From: Sipunculus nudus
Lineage: Eukaryota; Annelida; Sipuncula; Golfingiida; Sipunculidae
Assembly (NCBI GenBank): GCA_026874595.1
Contig: CM049308.1
Location: 92,321,624 to 92,385,623, forward strand
DNA: 64,000 nt
Direction of reading: 5' to 3'
Shown: in pieces, positions 46,377-60,600 of the stretch
Layout of the letters: every line of letters starts with the position of its first letter
Numbering within the stretch: position 1 is the first letter of the stretch
Translations under genes and position numbers: made by a program
The notes under the pieces: generated by a model
The model's database searches: none
What the model was told of the DNA's origin: nothing
Seen by the model: only the letters and a program-made list of their open reading frames with translations

Positions 46377-48328
46377 TGTTTCATTCAATCTGATTTTCCG
46401 TATTTTCTAAATTTCTCTTAACATTGTTAGTTTTGTGTAAAAAAAGAACTGAATTCGATTTTAACGATTTAAAAGCTGAAAATAACATTGTTTTACAGGA
46501 TGTTTACCAATTAAGGCTTATACGACAAATTTGACATTAAAGAAGGCGTTCAAAATAAATAAAATTTTACTTTGCAGTCCGAAGACGCCGAGACAATTAA
46601 TACATTTCATATATGATTAGTTATAAAAATTTACTATTAACAGAGTTTCATTAATACAATTTATTGATATTATTATTCTTATTATTATTTCTTTTATTTT
46701 TTGCTTTCGCTATTTTTCATTACATAAAAAATAAGACTTCTAGGTGTTCCCGGCTCTCACCCCACTTCGGAGGAAAATGGTATGAAAGGCAAAAATTGTA
46801 TTGTTAAAAGAAACAGAGATATTGATGAAAAATGAGCAATGAAGACTTTATAAGTCCTGACATTACTTATTCGTGTCAAATAATAGTTACAAATGATCGT
46901 CCAACATAGCTTTTCTAATCAACGAAACTCAGAGATTTGTTCAAGTATTGTCTATATGTACTTTGCCAGTCATGTATGCATAAATCGTGGGACCAGTCTG
47001 TGGGGTTCGAGTTCATGAGTCACCTTCCATCATAGGCATCGCACGGAGCGTTAGCATTAGTAGTCCAATAGAAGCGCGCAGAGTACGGAGGAATTGAGTA
47101 TTGAATTGAGGAAAGCACAAGATCTTGTCCATTGAGAAACCAGAACCTGTAGAATAATACTTGATATGGTAGCATTGTTCATCACCACGGAAACATAATA
47201 ACGGCCGCCATTAGGTTCTGTATGTGCCAAAGTTCGGCCGAGGGTTGGAAGAGTGGAATTCTAAAGCTAAACGCTCGAATATCCGGCTGGAATGTATAAG
47301 CGTGGCCGTGTTAATTTATCCTTGCTTATGCGGGTTTCTGCGGGCTAAAGATATTTATAAAAAAAAAGCCCATGATGATTCATTTCTAAGTCACCTGAAT
47401 GGACGTCCATTTTGACTCCACTACCTGCGGCAACAATTTATATTTTGATTTTCAGTTGAAATTTGCCAATTTTGAGCTCCAGTCCGCTCGATCATATCTT
47501 TCAAGAAAATAAAATTAGACAATTTCGATAAGATTTTGTTTGATTATGAAATGTTTTTACCTGTTTAGCAAAACAATTCTGCCTTTTACATGCTATATAC
47601 CCTTATCATATGAAATCAGGAAAAGAATATGTTAGCACCGTTTAAAAAACTGATCCTGAGAACCTAACCTTTTTTTTATTTATATTTGTCAAAATATAAC
47701 GTGTCTTTTAATATTCTTTTAATTATAATCTTTTTTTTCAGAAGATAGAAATTATTGTACATAGTGTATTGCAGGACCCTACTCTCTGACTTGTCAAACT
47801 GTAGCACCACTTAAATGACACTCATTCTTTATTCTCCAGACGGCCTTTGTTCCCTAATCTGGAGATTACCACTATTCAGGATGAAAATGGAAAATGTAGT
47901 TTCGTTTGTACTGTTCCCGATATAGCTCTTTGTATACATACATCGTATGAATCATCTCCTTTTTTCTCTCTGTTCATGACTGAGACATTAGAGGCTTTGC
48001 TTCAGCATCCATTATGTTTCTATTTACTGTACTGGAACCATGGACCTCAACTTCGACTGTTGACAGTATACCTCCCCCTGAAATTAAATAAACAAAGAGA
48101 TGAACCAATTTACCTCCTTGCCAGGTTTCGAATTAAAAAAAAATGAGACTGTATCTGTAAAATACTTAATCAGGTAGGACAATGTTGTTATGCAGATGAC
48201 TAGGACGGGCTTCATGTTATTGAGACTTCACTTGAATAATATATATACCATGCGTCAAAATGATTGCCCCCTACTTTAACACAAGGATTCCTCAAATCTG
48301 TGTCTAATAACATTTTCACACTTCATTT

Positions 48329-48330
<2 letters not shown>
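46377..48330. other. Intergenic DNA, nothing recognised
   Basis: AT-rich. An open stretch at 47847-48146 after a CTCCAG acceptor-like site has no recognisable domain. Confidence 0.4.

Positions 48331-48391
<61 letters not shown>
48331..48391. repeat. (AT)n microsatellite
   Basis: Pure AT run of about 60 bp. Confidence 0.95.
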
Positions 48392-48393
<2 letters not shown>

Positions 48394-48959
48394 TGAGGTT
48401 TAGTTTATTTATATGAGAGATAAATTTCTTTCGGTATTAGCTGTCATTCAAATCTTACTTCTTTCAGACGTTGAATCTGTCAAAACTCTTTGCCCCATGT
48501 GCTATATATGTAAAGATTTAAAATGATACGATCCGCAAGAAAGTTGTCCATAAATAGTTCCCGCATGGCTACCCTTGCGTTAAGCAAATTCTTTCAGTTC
48601 ATGCCCTGGCGAGTTAATTTTTTTTCCATCCTGGGAATTAATATGACTCCAGAATAGTCAGTCACACCGGGTATTAAGTTGTATTTCTGTATGTTGCTCC
48701 GTAACTTTTTTTCTATCAACATCATGTGCTTGAGGCCTAATAATTAAAGCTAACTGATTTCAAGGACGTCTTTAGGAGAGGCAATACACGTTTTACGCTC
48801 TGTGATTTAAAATTCACCTTGACTTTGTATCACGTGGGTCGACAGAACTGAACGACGACACGTGACCATCAGGCATATAAAAACAACGGCTCGCTGTGGG
48901 GAAAAAAGAGAAAACCCTTGGGCGCAGAGAACTACCACGAACATTCGTGCTACTTCGAC

Positions 48960-49935
48960 AAATATTGTAACCTGCAGAGTTAGTCAACATTCTCTAACAG
49001 AAAAGTCCAAGCTCGACTCGACATAGCTCGGCCCGACAAGTACAAGTATTGTAACCTGCAGAGTTAGTCAGCATCCTCTAACAGAAAAGTCTAAGCTCGG
49101 CTCGACATAGCTCGGCCCGACAAGTACAAGTATTGTAACCTGCAGAGTTAGTCAGCATTCTCTAACAGACAAGTCCAAGCTTGGCTCAACATGGCTCGGC
49201 CCGACAAGTACAAGTATTGTAACCTGCAGAGTTAGTCAGCATTCTCTAACAGACAAGTCCAAGCTCAGCTCGACATAGCTCGGCCTGACAAGTACAAGTA
49301 TTGTACATGCATGCAGAGTTAGTCAGCATTCTCTAACAGACAAGTCCAAGCTTGGCTCAACATAGCTCGGCCCGACAAGTACAAGTATTGTAACCTGCAG
49401 AGTTAGTCAGCTTTCTCTAACAGACAAGTCCAAGCTCAGCTCGACATAGCTCGGCCTGACAAGTACAAGTATTGTACATGCATGCAGAGTTAGTCAGCAT
49501 TCTTTAACAGACAAGTCCAAGCTCGGCTCAACATGGCTCGGCCCGACAAGTACAAGTATTGTAACATGCAGAGTTAGTCAACATTCTCTAACAGACAAGT
49601 CCAAGCTCGGCTCAACATGGCTCGGCCCGACAAGTACAAGTATTGTAACCTGCAGGGTTATTCAACATTCTCTAACAGACAAGTCCAAGCTCGGCTCAAC
49701 ATGGCTTGGCCCGACAAGTACAAGTATTGTAACCTGCAGAGTTAGTCAGCATTCTCTAACAGACAAGTCCAAGCTCGGCTCAACATGGCTCGGCCCGACA
49801 AGTACAAGTATTGTAACCTGCAGGGTTATTCAACATTCTCTAACAGACAAGTCCAAGCTCGGCTCAACATAGCTCGGCCCGACAAGTACAAGTACATTGT
49901 AACCTGCAGAGTTAGTCAACATTCTCTAACAGAGA
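48960..49935. repeat. 84-bp tandem satellite array
   Basis: About 11-12 units with CTCGGCCCGACAAGTACAAG, TATTGTAACCTGCAGAG and CATTCTCTAACAGACAAGTC; successive CTCGGCCCGA starts at 49027 and 49111 are 84 bp apart. Units are highly alike, with small variants such as GTACATGCATGCAG replacing GTAACCTGCAG in two of them. Since 84 is a multiple of 3, frames stay partly open, but no gene is supported. Confidence 0.95.
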
Positions 49936-51340
49936 TATATATAAATTCTTGCCCTTCAACGGTTAACATAATTATCTATGTAGCCTATATGTATCATCTA
50001 TTGTTACTGCATGGCCAGTCAATTTTGATTGCTTTTTTTATATATAAATGTTAAACTCCTATGTCTAGAGTAGTTATGTGTTACAAACTGTGTTACTTTT
50101 CGTTGTTCTTTCTGTAGTTTTACTTGTGTTTGTTTGGACCACATTGTTGGGCGCATATCCTAGGATTATTCTTATTTAGTAAGGCGAAATATCAGATTTC
50201 CTTAAGCTTCGGCCATCCTGGTAGGTTTCTTCTTAGAAATTCAATTGTTTCATTTGCCTTTTTCTGTTGTAACGCCATGATTGTTCAAATAAATTTGGTT
50301 ACTGATTTGCACTCTTAGATGATATTTTATGTCACCACTCGGAGATAATTAACAATTGACATGTTCGCCTAACTTGGCCCTTGGGATTCTCCTAAGTCCA
50401 CGAGTGCCCAGTCTGATATTGATCCGTCGATCACCATTGTCCACCACATGTTAGGATCTAGTTGATAGGAATGTTGAAATTCATCGATTTTAACAAATTG
50501 TCTTTAGTTCAATAGTTTTTTTTTAAGAAAAAGACCATGTAGGACTATATATATATGTCAAAAGCTTTCGAAAAATCTAGAACCGTAATAACCACATGGA
50601 TGTTTTGGTCTTTGTATTTCATATTATGAACTGAAGATTAATTGTTAGACAGAATTATAAAAGTATACTGATATTACGATCATAATCATACGAGTGCCTG
50701 TGATGAAAATCAAGTCTATTATCCAAGTCACTGATGAAGAAAATGTATAGTATAACTGCATTAAATGCGGCGATGTCCAGGATCCTATATATACCGCCGC
50801 ATAAAAAACTTCAGAGTTAACTGGAGAACTTCATACCCTTGTCGGGAAAAAATCGTGTAAAATCAAATATTGCCTTTATGACAAGGAAACTTTAATTAAT
50901 CTAAGGAAGATATAGTACTTTATTCGAATGACCAAGAAATTCGGCAAAATATTATAGTTTTTTTTTTGTATGTACACAAGGCTCACTTTTAAAACTTTGC
51001 AACCCTGACGCTTGAAACTGTCTCAGAATCTGAAACAATGAACTGCGTGATCTTTGCTCGCTGAGCCAACACGGCCCGTTACCACTGGTTACACAGGCGG
51101 CTGCCAGCCAGCCGTGGCTGGGGAAAAACCCAGAGCAGACATCGTTCTCCGCGTATCACCGTTTATTGGAACAATATATTTTCTTCTAATCAACATTTAA
51201 AGTGGACAAACACTGTCTCAGTGGTATGTTATATGCGCATTTGATAAGAATATCTTATTTCATAAAGCATACGACATTTTCGGACGAAATATAAGAATTT
51301 AATTGACATGTTGAATGTCTCCAGTTTCCTCAAATCATCT
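49936..51340. other. Intergenic DNA upstream of XRCC3
   Basis: No exon recognised. Somewhat higher GC at 51040-51150. The XRCC3 promoter is expected near 51300-51400, but no motif decides it. Confidence 0.4.
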
Positions 51341-51395
51341 TCTAGGGCTCTCGCACAGCGTAGGGTCGTAAGAGAGCACAGAAGCTAGGGCTAGG
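51341..51395 (+). promoter_or_regulatory. Candidate XRCC3 5' UTR exon
   Basis: Slightly GC-richer segment ending in a strong donor, GTAAGT, at 51396; CTTAGAACAG at about 51530 could be its acceptor. Unproven. Confidence 0.25.
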
Positions 51396-51597
51396 GTAAG
51401 TAATGACATCTAGCGACCATAAAAGACACTAAATGGTGCCTGTGGGTAACCGTGATCAGGACGTCTCTGACAACCGGGGAGGGAGGGAAATATGAAAGTT
51501 TGGGACAGCTGCCTTCATGTCTTAGAACAGGCCTCCTTGTGAATCTTTATCAATATTTCTGCTATGATGATCTACATAAACATGATGAGCTGGTAGT

Positions 51598-51646
51598 ATG
51601 GAAGATCTGCCAATTCATCCAAGGATTATCTCTGCATTGAGGAGAG
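51598..51646 (+). CDS. XRCC3: XRCC3 coding exon 1 (49 nt)
   Basis: ATG at 51598, 16 codons plus one base, donor GTGAGA. The peptide contains IHPRIISALRRA, aligned with the start of vertebrate XRCC3 (NPRIIAAIKKA). The phase-1 end joins exon 2 to give Ala-Lys-Leu. Confidence 0.88.
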
Positions 51647-54600
51647 GTGAGATCATTTTGCCAAAATCTTTGCCTTTGCCTTGGCTTTGGCTTTGGTTCA
51701 GTTATTCTAAAAATGCATAACAGTGTTACTGTTATCAGTTGGTTATCATACCTGTCTTTCATTTAATGAATTCACAAACTTGATGAAATTAGAGCAAACC
51801 TTAATTATTTATCCCATGATTTACTTTTTCGCAATGATATCTTAATATAGAATAGCTATATATATTTTTTATAATTATATTTACAATATATACTTAATTA
51901 AACAATCTTTAATTATTATTATTATTATTATTATATAGATGACTCAACTATAATTATTATATTAATATGTGGGAATGAGCTCAGCTTCTGTCGCACAAGG
52001 GTAGAGTACACTACTCAAAGTCTAAAGCCTTGTCTAAAGATTGTGAGTTCAAATCTCAGTGAAGGCTGTGAGATATTTCACGGTGGGCTCCCACCCAGGA
52101 TGAGCGTTCTGCAGGCTTAATGAGAAGGCCATGCCCAAAGAATGTGCACCACTCACAAATGAGTGCCCCCAACAATAGGATGATTACACACCAAGGGTCC
52201 ACAGGTGTAGTAGTCACCAAGCCTGGTTAATACCAGATATAAAATGAGAGGAAGCATGTGGTACTAATCTGCCCTGTCTGAAACCAGAATGGAATTCTAC
52301 AGATGTACATATACTTACACTTAAAGCTAGCATTAAATAGATGGAGGGCCTTACCTAAAAAAAAATATTTTAAAAAATATGTTGGATTGATAGTTTATAA
52401 CTGATGTAAATACCATATAACTAGTATTAGCTGCACTCACATACACGGGTCACACGCCTGGTGATTGACTAATTGGCATGTGCTTGCCAATTCATTTGGT
52501 GACTATAATAATGCAAGCTACCAGTTTAAATTAGGTATTACTTTTCAGCAAAGCTGCGAGACTACGATTCTGTGCTGAGCCTGTCACCACCTGACCTGGA
52601 GCGGACTGCCCAGCTCTCAGCCTCGGATGTGGCAGCATTACAGTCTGCGGTGGCACATGCAATACTAGAGGGCTGCAAGAAGCATACAGGTTTTAACACT
52701 AAATTCTATGCTTGTTCCTCCATCCTCTGTCACCAGATTGTAGGTATAATGTTTTTTCGCAGCTGGATAGGGGTTCATAGGGGTTAACAGTCTTAACAGC
52801 CTTAAGAAAAGGTCCTTGAAATCATATAAATATAGATATACCTTGCAATACCTAGTCATAAAGAGTAAAGGTACCCAAACGAGTGTCAGAGAGACGTCAG
52901 CCACCAGCAGTATTAACTATTTCTTTGACTAATGACTGAAATGCATGAACTAGGTTCATGCATGCAAATAAAAGACTTATAAAACTAACCCAAGTGATTT
53001 AACTGACACAGAATCAGTTTGGTTTTGGTCTGTTACTGCAAATATTCAGCAGCTAACACAGACAGAGCAGCATGTTTTGAGTTGGTCATGTCCGTCATGC
53101 AGGGATTGGGCCGAACAAATAGACCTGAGTGGTTCATGTTAGATCACTTGAATTCTCATTTGTTGATTCATTAATGTTAATAATAAACAGAAGCTCGCTA
53201 GTGCATGTGTCGCTTTCATAGATAAGTGAATATGATTAATTTTCTACAGTCTTCACTCAGGAGGGATTTTCTTAAACTCAGGAATGAATTGAAATTTTTT
53301 TTTGGGGGGGGGGATTTAAAGTGCTCATTACGTTGATTTGTTTTGGTAATTGAACTTTATTCGGGCAAAAAGTACATGCATCCTAGCTCTCTCTTAAACT
53401 GTCTAATGGGGGAATTTTCTTTATGGTTTTAAGGTGTGTTTGACAATGACTTGTTAAGAAGGATATGTAATATTAACTGACATAAATTTTAGAATAATTG
53501 TTAATAACATTTCCAAACATGATATAGCAGTTTAGCAATTGCTGGTGAAGTTCATTGTTTCAGATATAGATGTAAAAACCAAGGATTCTTCCTATAAGGC
53601 TAAAGATAAACTGTGTAGTCCACTTGTGTTCCCTTTCTAAATAAATCTTAACAGATGTTTAAATATTTACTTGAAATACAGATTGAAAGAAATTACTTCT
53701 AAATCATTTCATCTGGAGTAATGGTTAATGAATCATTTAGGTTTTGTTTCCCATCAAAGCCTGTAATAATACTGGTACTGGATATTGCTAATGCAGCTTC
53801 TTGTGTAGATGGAGGATAAAAACAACTGGCTGGCACAGCAGGCAGCCTATTGATGCAGGCAAAAGTGATTCAGCCGGACATGCATAAGCATTGACAAATC
53901 TGACAATCCCCACTTTGTTAGCTTATATTCGCTATGGATTCTATTTAATTTTTATGATCATTGAATGAATGTTTCCCTTATATCATGTTACAAGGCAGTT
54001 GATCAAGAACAAAATTCTAATGCAAACAGTGCCAATGCAGCAATTTTTTCCAGTCTTTTCATGTCTCTGTAATATGTTTTAACACAGTATATAAAATAAA
54101 TATGATAAATAATAAGTACCAGGATAGTTGGCAACTGAAAACATTATGTCCAGTGCACACACAGCTGTGTTAAATGAATTGGCTAGTCAGGCTGGACACT
54201 AGGAGGCACTAGTTGTTTGCCTGCAGGTTTCTCAAGCAGGCAGTCATAACTGTCTCCACACACGAGAGTATCAGTAATAGTGATATCTTGTATTGTATCA
54301 TACATTTCGCATCTTAATTCAGAAGTGCCTATCATACATTTGTACAAGCTACACTCTTTATAAGTAATGAGTGTATTAATTTTTCTAAATATTGTACAAA
54401 ACACCTTTTTTGATAGTTCAAGCTAAAATGTAAGTGCGTACATTTTTTTTCTGTAGTTATTGATGTTTGGTTATTTTAACCTGTTACCATCTAGTGTTGG
54501 AGCTATATAAAAATCCAAACCTTCAACCCAAGAAACTGTCACTAGGATGTCAAGTTTTGGATACCTTTTTACAAGGTGAGTTAAGGTATGACTGTGATAC

Positions 54601-57600
54601 TATTCATTTCTTGATGGAACTAGTTATTTCAATATTGAAATGCTGTACCCATTCCAGAACAGACAGCTGTAACCTATTTTATGCTATGGAAAATACACAC
54701 AATTGTATTGACTGTCCTAGTGCTAACTGGAAGTAAACAACAACAGAACTTAATGTAATCCATATTAATTTGTTATAAACTGTAACATGAAATAGTCCAA
54801 ATGTGACATAATTGTGACAAAATTACCTTTTGGAGCATGGAATTAATATTTGTTTAAGGAAAAATTCTTGTATTTGACATACTTGCTATTTCTAGATATT
54901 TCATACGTAAATCTTTCCATGTTATCAAATTCATCAGGCTAAGGGTATCTGCAGACAGATTTCAAATTTTATATACAGTGGAACCCCACAATTACAACCA
55001 CCCTGGGGACTGAGTAAAGTGGTTGTAATTTTGGGGTGGTCGTACTTGTGAAACTCTTACCTTGGTCGCATATAACGCGCTGATGCTTAATATGTATTGA
55101 ATTTCATATCTTTAATGTGAATTATAACAAAATTTTACTTAACTGGCTCTTATTATAAATTTTTTGGGTCTTGCTGAAAAAAAAAACAAAATTATTTTAT
55201 ATATTTATTCATGATAAAAATTAATATACATGTACACATACATAGTGACTGATGATGAACACAATTACACTAGAGGCGATACAAAGACAACCTACTGACT
55301 ACATATTGAACATAATATGTGGCTGTCATATATTTTGCCTTCCGCTTGAGTGTATATTGTGTGCACTTGAGTTTTACCGACGCTAAACTGCTGAGCCGGA
55401 TGGTGCTAACTGCATCCTGGTGTTGCTGCCTTGATTAACATCACTTTTCCTTCAAGGAGAGCTCTATGGAGGCATGGTCGCACAGCAGCGAGCAATTTCA
55501 GTGCAAACTGAACCAGTAAAGAAATAAACTGACAGAGATCTATCAGATAAGGCAAGATTTGCCCCCATGCAAGCTTTATTTATACATTTTACTGACTGCC
55601 CAGTACTCAGTGTGAGTAAGGTAGGAACACAATTAGGAATAACTAGGTCATTAATTTGACCAATGAGGATTGAACAATATGTGATGAGTCGAAATATTAG
55701 GTACTTGGGATAGCTGTAATAGAGGTGAACACTCTGGTTGAGAAACCTTGTTACCCACTTTGATCTTTCGTTAAGGCGCCTGTGACAAGGCGCAGCCATT
55801 GACTTGTGACAGTTGTTGTTTCAGTACTTCTTGGTGGTGGTCGCATTAGCGGGGTCTTATTAGTGCCTGGGCCAGAAAACCTGGTTGTAATTCTGAATTC
55901 AGGGGTGGTCGTAATTTTGAGTCATTTAGAAACATAAATAAACTAAAAAAATTTGGGACCAAGCAAAGTGGTCGTAATTATGGGGTGGTCGCAAGGTGGT
56001 GTTCCACTGTATAACTTTAAAAAAACATAAAAAAAATTGTAATTTGCATGGTCAAACCCTTTATCCTAAATGTGGGGACTTGGGTTTATTTTTAGTTTCC
56101 ATTTTGCTCACCAGGTGGCTTCCTAAACAGAGGTATCACAGAAGTTGCAGGGCACAGTGCTAGTGGTAAAACACAGCTCTGTTTACAGCTTTGTCTGACA
56201 GCCCAGCTTCCTGTTGGTCAGGGTGGTTTAAATGCAGGTAAGTTCTGCATTAATTCAAGGTGAATGAAACGGATGAAGCTCATATTTGGAGATGGCACCC
56301 TCTAGTGGTTGAGCTGGAACATATGAAAAAATGCACAAGTGGGAAAAAGCATGTATTAAGATCCTTATAAAATGGGCCTTACTGCATATGCTACTGTTAC
56401 ATCTTACTGTTATCTTACTAATTGAATTTGGTCATGTGTAGAACACAGCTTGGTTGATTAGAGTATTTATCTAAAATATTTTCAATTCTTTACAGAAATA
56501 ATCACAGTAATCACAGCCAACTTTGTTGCTTGGACATTAAGAATAACCATTTCTTAGTACTGACTGCCTCTAACCATTCCCTTCATGCACACCTTGACCA
56601 TTAATTAACCTACATCTTACTTTATACAGGTGCCTTATACGTATGCACAGAAGATGTATTCCCAAACAAACGACTGATGCATATGGTCAGCTGCATTCAA
56701 GCCAAGCTGGCATCAAGTGGTGGGCCCTCCATTCAATTTACAGACCAGATCTATATTGAACATGCTGCAGAGCTGGTGAGTGTAGACTCTTAAAATTTAA
56801 ACTGAATCATCTAAGTGAAGTAAAAGTGTCCTCCTAAACTAGAATGAAGTAAAAGTGATAATCTTTGGTAAAATTCAGTTTTATTCCAATATTAAAATGC
56901 TTCCTGACATATTGAAGAGTTCAATTGAATGACTAGATCAAAATGAATGATCTGAAACTGTATTTATTAATATGTGAATCAGTTCATTAGTACCTATGGT
57001 AATAATGTCAAGCATACTAAGACATGTAAATAATTACCTGTAGTTTTTTGTCAGATCTGTTTGAAGTGTCAATGTTTATTATTAACAATCTGAATTCTGA
57101 ATAGTCAGAAAAGTTAATATGTTGATATTCCGGTACACAAATAAAGAGTGTTATAATATTTGAAAAGTAACCTTTAAAAAATGTGAGCATATAAGGAATT
57201 ATGTAATGATTAGATAATCAGAGCAAAGATGAAGTCACCAGATAGAATTTTTATATCACATATTTATTATTTATATATTTATTAGTTTAAAATGAATTTT
57301 AACAAATTTTTTTATTACAAAATGAAGTTTTTTTGTTCCTTGTTTTGCTTTCAGGAGGACCTGTGGGACTGTGTTCAGAAGAAAGTTCCTCTTCTTGCCA
57401 CCAGGGGGCGCATCAAGCTGCTGATCATAGATTCTATTGCTGCTTTGTTCCGCACTGAGTTCAGCATCCAAGAAACAGTCCAACGAGCAAAACAGCTCAC
57501 CAAGTTTGGAGCTCACCTACATCACATGAATCAGAAATACGATCTCCATGTTGTCTGTGTTAACCAGGTCAGTAATTACAAGCTATACATAATACATTGA

Positions 57601-60600
57601 ATCATTTCGCTGGCAAAATCCCCTTGAATAAAAATCATCCCAAAAGTCATATAAAATTAATATTATATCCGTGAAGTATATATAACATTTTAAACCAAGT
57701 CTAATGTTCTTTCTAATTTTTTTACATTCATATTCATTTTCATTTGACATTTTTACAATTTCGAAAATTTTTAATTTTAGTGGGCTAATTTCAAACTACA
57801 TGACTGCAAAACTGTTTTTTCTTCCTCTACTATGTTTTTTTTTCATGTTTAAACATGAAATTGAATTTTTTTATTGAATCAAATTAAAAAAAATCAAGTT
57901 TGAATTGGGAAAGAAACATGATACATGAAAAAAGAGATTTGAGATAGTGTCACAGTTTGATATAAGCCTATGAAAAAGTTGTTTGCTGTTATTGGTTGCT
58001 TAAAATTGTGTACCATATAAAAATTTTTAAAAATGTTAAAATTTCATTTGAAAATGAATGTTAATTTCATTAATACATATTCCCTTAGAAAGAGCTGTGT
58101 ACCAGGTTTGTAATGGTACATACTTTATGGGGTAATATGCATCTGAAATAGTTTTGGATTGATTTTATATTTTTGGTGTTTGCCAGGGATGCTGCCTTAA
58201 CAGCAGAATTTCATACTTAATATTTCTGGTCATCTCTGCATGTGATGGACAGCAAACTTGTTTAGATAAACAAGGAAAAGTATCTAAATTTAAGGCATTT
58301 GATAACTGAAATGAAAGAACAACATGATCCTTATACCTCAGATCTAGATTTAATTTAATGGTTGACAAAATAAGTAGCACTACATGTTGAAAAAAAATTA
58401 CTTCAATAATAAAAAAAAAGAACAATCTTGATACAGATAAGGTGACTGTTTTATTGTGGAGAAACAAAAGTTGTTTAAGTGCTGATCTGGGTTATTTCTA
58501 CTTGACTGAAGGAGATTTATTTCTCTTGTTTGATTTAAAAATGAAGAAATTTTCAGCTAAATTAATTGTGTACATTTGAGGTTCTGCTACATATCTGTTT
58601 CTGGTTTAACTAAAAATCTGGTTTTTATTTGTCCAACACATTATTGGAATTAAGTATATGTCTGTATTTGGCTACCTGATAACAGATCACCCAGATATAT
58701 TTTAAAGTGATAGAATAGTAACCCTATTATAAGATTGAGATTTGGGTGTGGTCCTATAAAAGTATTATTCCACATTAGTCTTTGCCAGAACACATCTCTT
58801 TGCCACCAAAATCTTTCATGTCATATACCTATATACTTATTAAACCCTGTCAAGTTAAATTCTCCCAGTTTATAAAAAAACTCATGGGCATTGCTATTTT
58901 ACATTCACACTAAAACTGGTATGACACAGGTTACATGTTGAAATTATGGCTATAGTGCTTGTCCTTTTAAATTGCTTAATATTTTGTTACTTTATTAATT
59001 TTATTCACCTCAAGATTCTGGATCAGAGAGTTGATGAAAATAAACATATTTACTGTTACAGGCCTTCATGTTCTACAATCCATGTAATGTTCAAGGGGTA
59101 ACAGTCACATGTCATGGAGATATTAGGATAAATTTGGTTTTATTAAATACTATGCATTCTACTTGGTAATATCTGCAGCCTATTACTGTAAAGCCAGCTA
59201 CTCGTCTATATTTTCTGTAGAATTAATGTGGTTTCTCGCTTACTCTTTGTACACATTAATGAACTGTAGACAGTTCCTAATCAGAGAATTTTTAATAACA
59301 CCTCTCTCATAGATGTATTAGCTTATTTATCTACAAACTGTTGGTATATACAGGACATGCACCAATCTTGACAAACAGAAAAAAAAACATCTAACTGAAG
59401 ACGGGTGGTTGCATATGTGGGGAAGTTGAAATGCCAGTTGCAAACATCCCTTGTAAAAATCTGGTTTGTCTGACTTGCCACCAGATTTCTTTGCTGCATG
59501 TGTTTGGATTATTTTAGCGGGTACCCCACTTCTTATAAACTTGTGGATATAAACAAAATCAAGAGCCTGTGTCTGGTGGAATTAGCATTTCCAGGTCTGT
59601 TTTCATAAAAGGTTCAATGCATTATCTTCAGTAAATAGATGTCAGATATTGGATAGCAACCTTTAAAGAGCCCCCCACAAGTGTGTGGCACACGTGACAT
59701 GAATATAACCTAGTGTTTTCCATTTATGACACGTGAAAGGTCCATAGGGACTTCATATCTATCTGACCTAATTGTATGAAAGTTGTAAACTGGCCATTTA
59801 ATGCTGGGTCTTAAATGCCTGCTTTCTCCTACACGGCTTGTTGTTGTTTTCCCCAAGCACATACTAACCCAGTTTGAAAATGACGAAATAGCCGTTCAAA
59901 ATGGCAAAGTTTATGGTAAATGCCGATAATCCTTTCTTACATCAGTTCCGTTTTTAGCATCCAAGTTTCAACGTCATGACAAATATGTCAGATACATGTT
60001 TTTTTTCTAGCTGAGTTAAATGAAATAAGACACCTTTGATAGGTATGTTTAATTCTCACTACAAGTCGAGAATGATCATTTAAGTTTTTTAAAATGTTTT
60101 CAGAAATAACTTGCTCTCTTTTATCTTACGATACATGTTAAGGTGTTAATATTTTCAGACAGGGGACTTAGATTTGATAATGATAAGACTATATTTGCTG
60201 GTCCTACCTCATGCTGGGTGTAAAATGTAACTCCCTTTTCGTGTTCATAATGTTTAGGTTTTAAATCGTCATAATAAAATATCAAAAAGTTACTTCAAAA
60301 GTGAACACCAGCTGTTTCAGTGGAACTGCATTCCTAATGGATTATATATGAACAAATAAACCCTCTGTAGAACCTGCATTTATAATGGATTCTGTGTGAA
60401 CAAATAAACCCTCTGTAGAACCTGCATTTATAATGGATTCTGTGTGACCAAATGAACCCTCTGTAGAACCTGCATTTATAATGGATTCTGTGTGAACAAA
60501 TAAACCCTCTGTAGACCCTGCATTTATAATTTATTCTGTGTGAACAAATGAACCATCTGTAGAACCTGCATTTATAATGGATTATGTGTGAACAAATGAA

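Noticed and set aside
47847-48146. 99-codon + frame after an acceptor-like CTCCAG
   Set aside because: No recognisable domain, no partner exon and a poly-Lys end from an A-run.
48960-49935. CRISPR-like array
   Set aside because: Units are contiguous 84-bp copies without unique spacers; the genome is eukaryotic.
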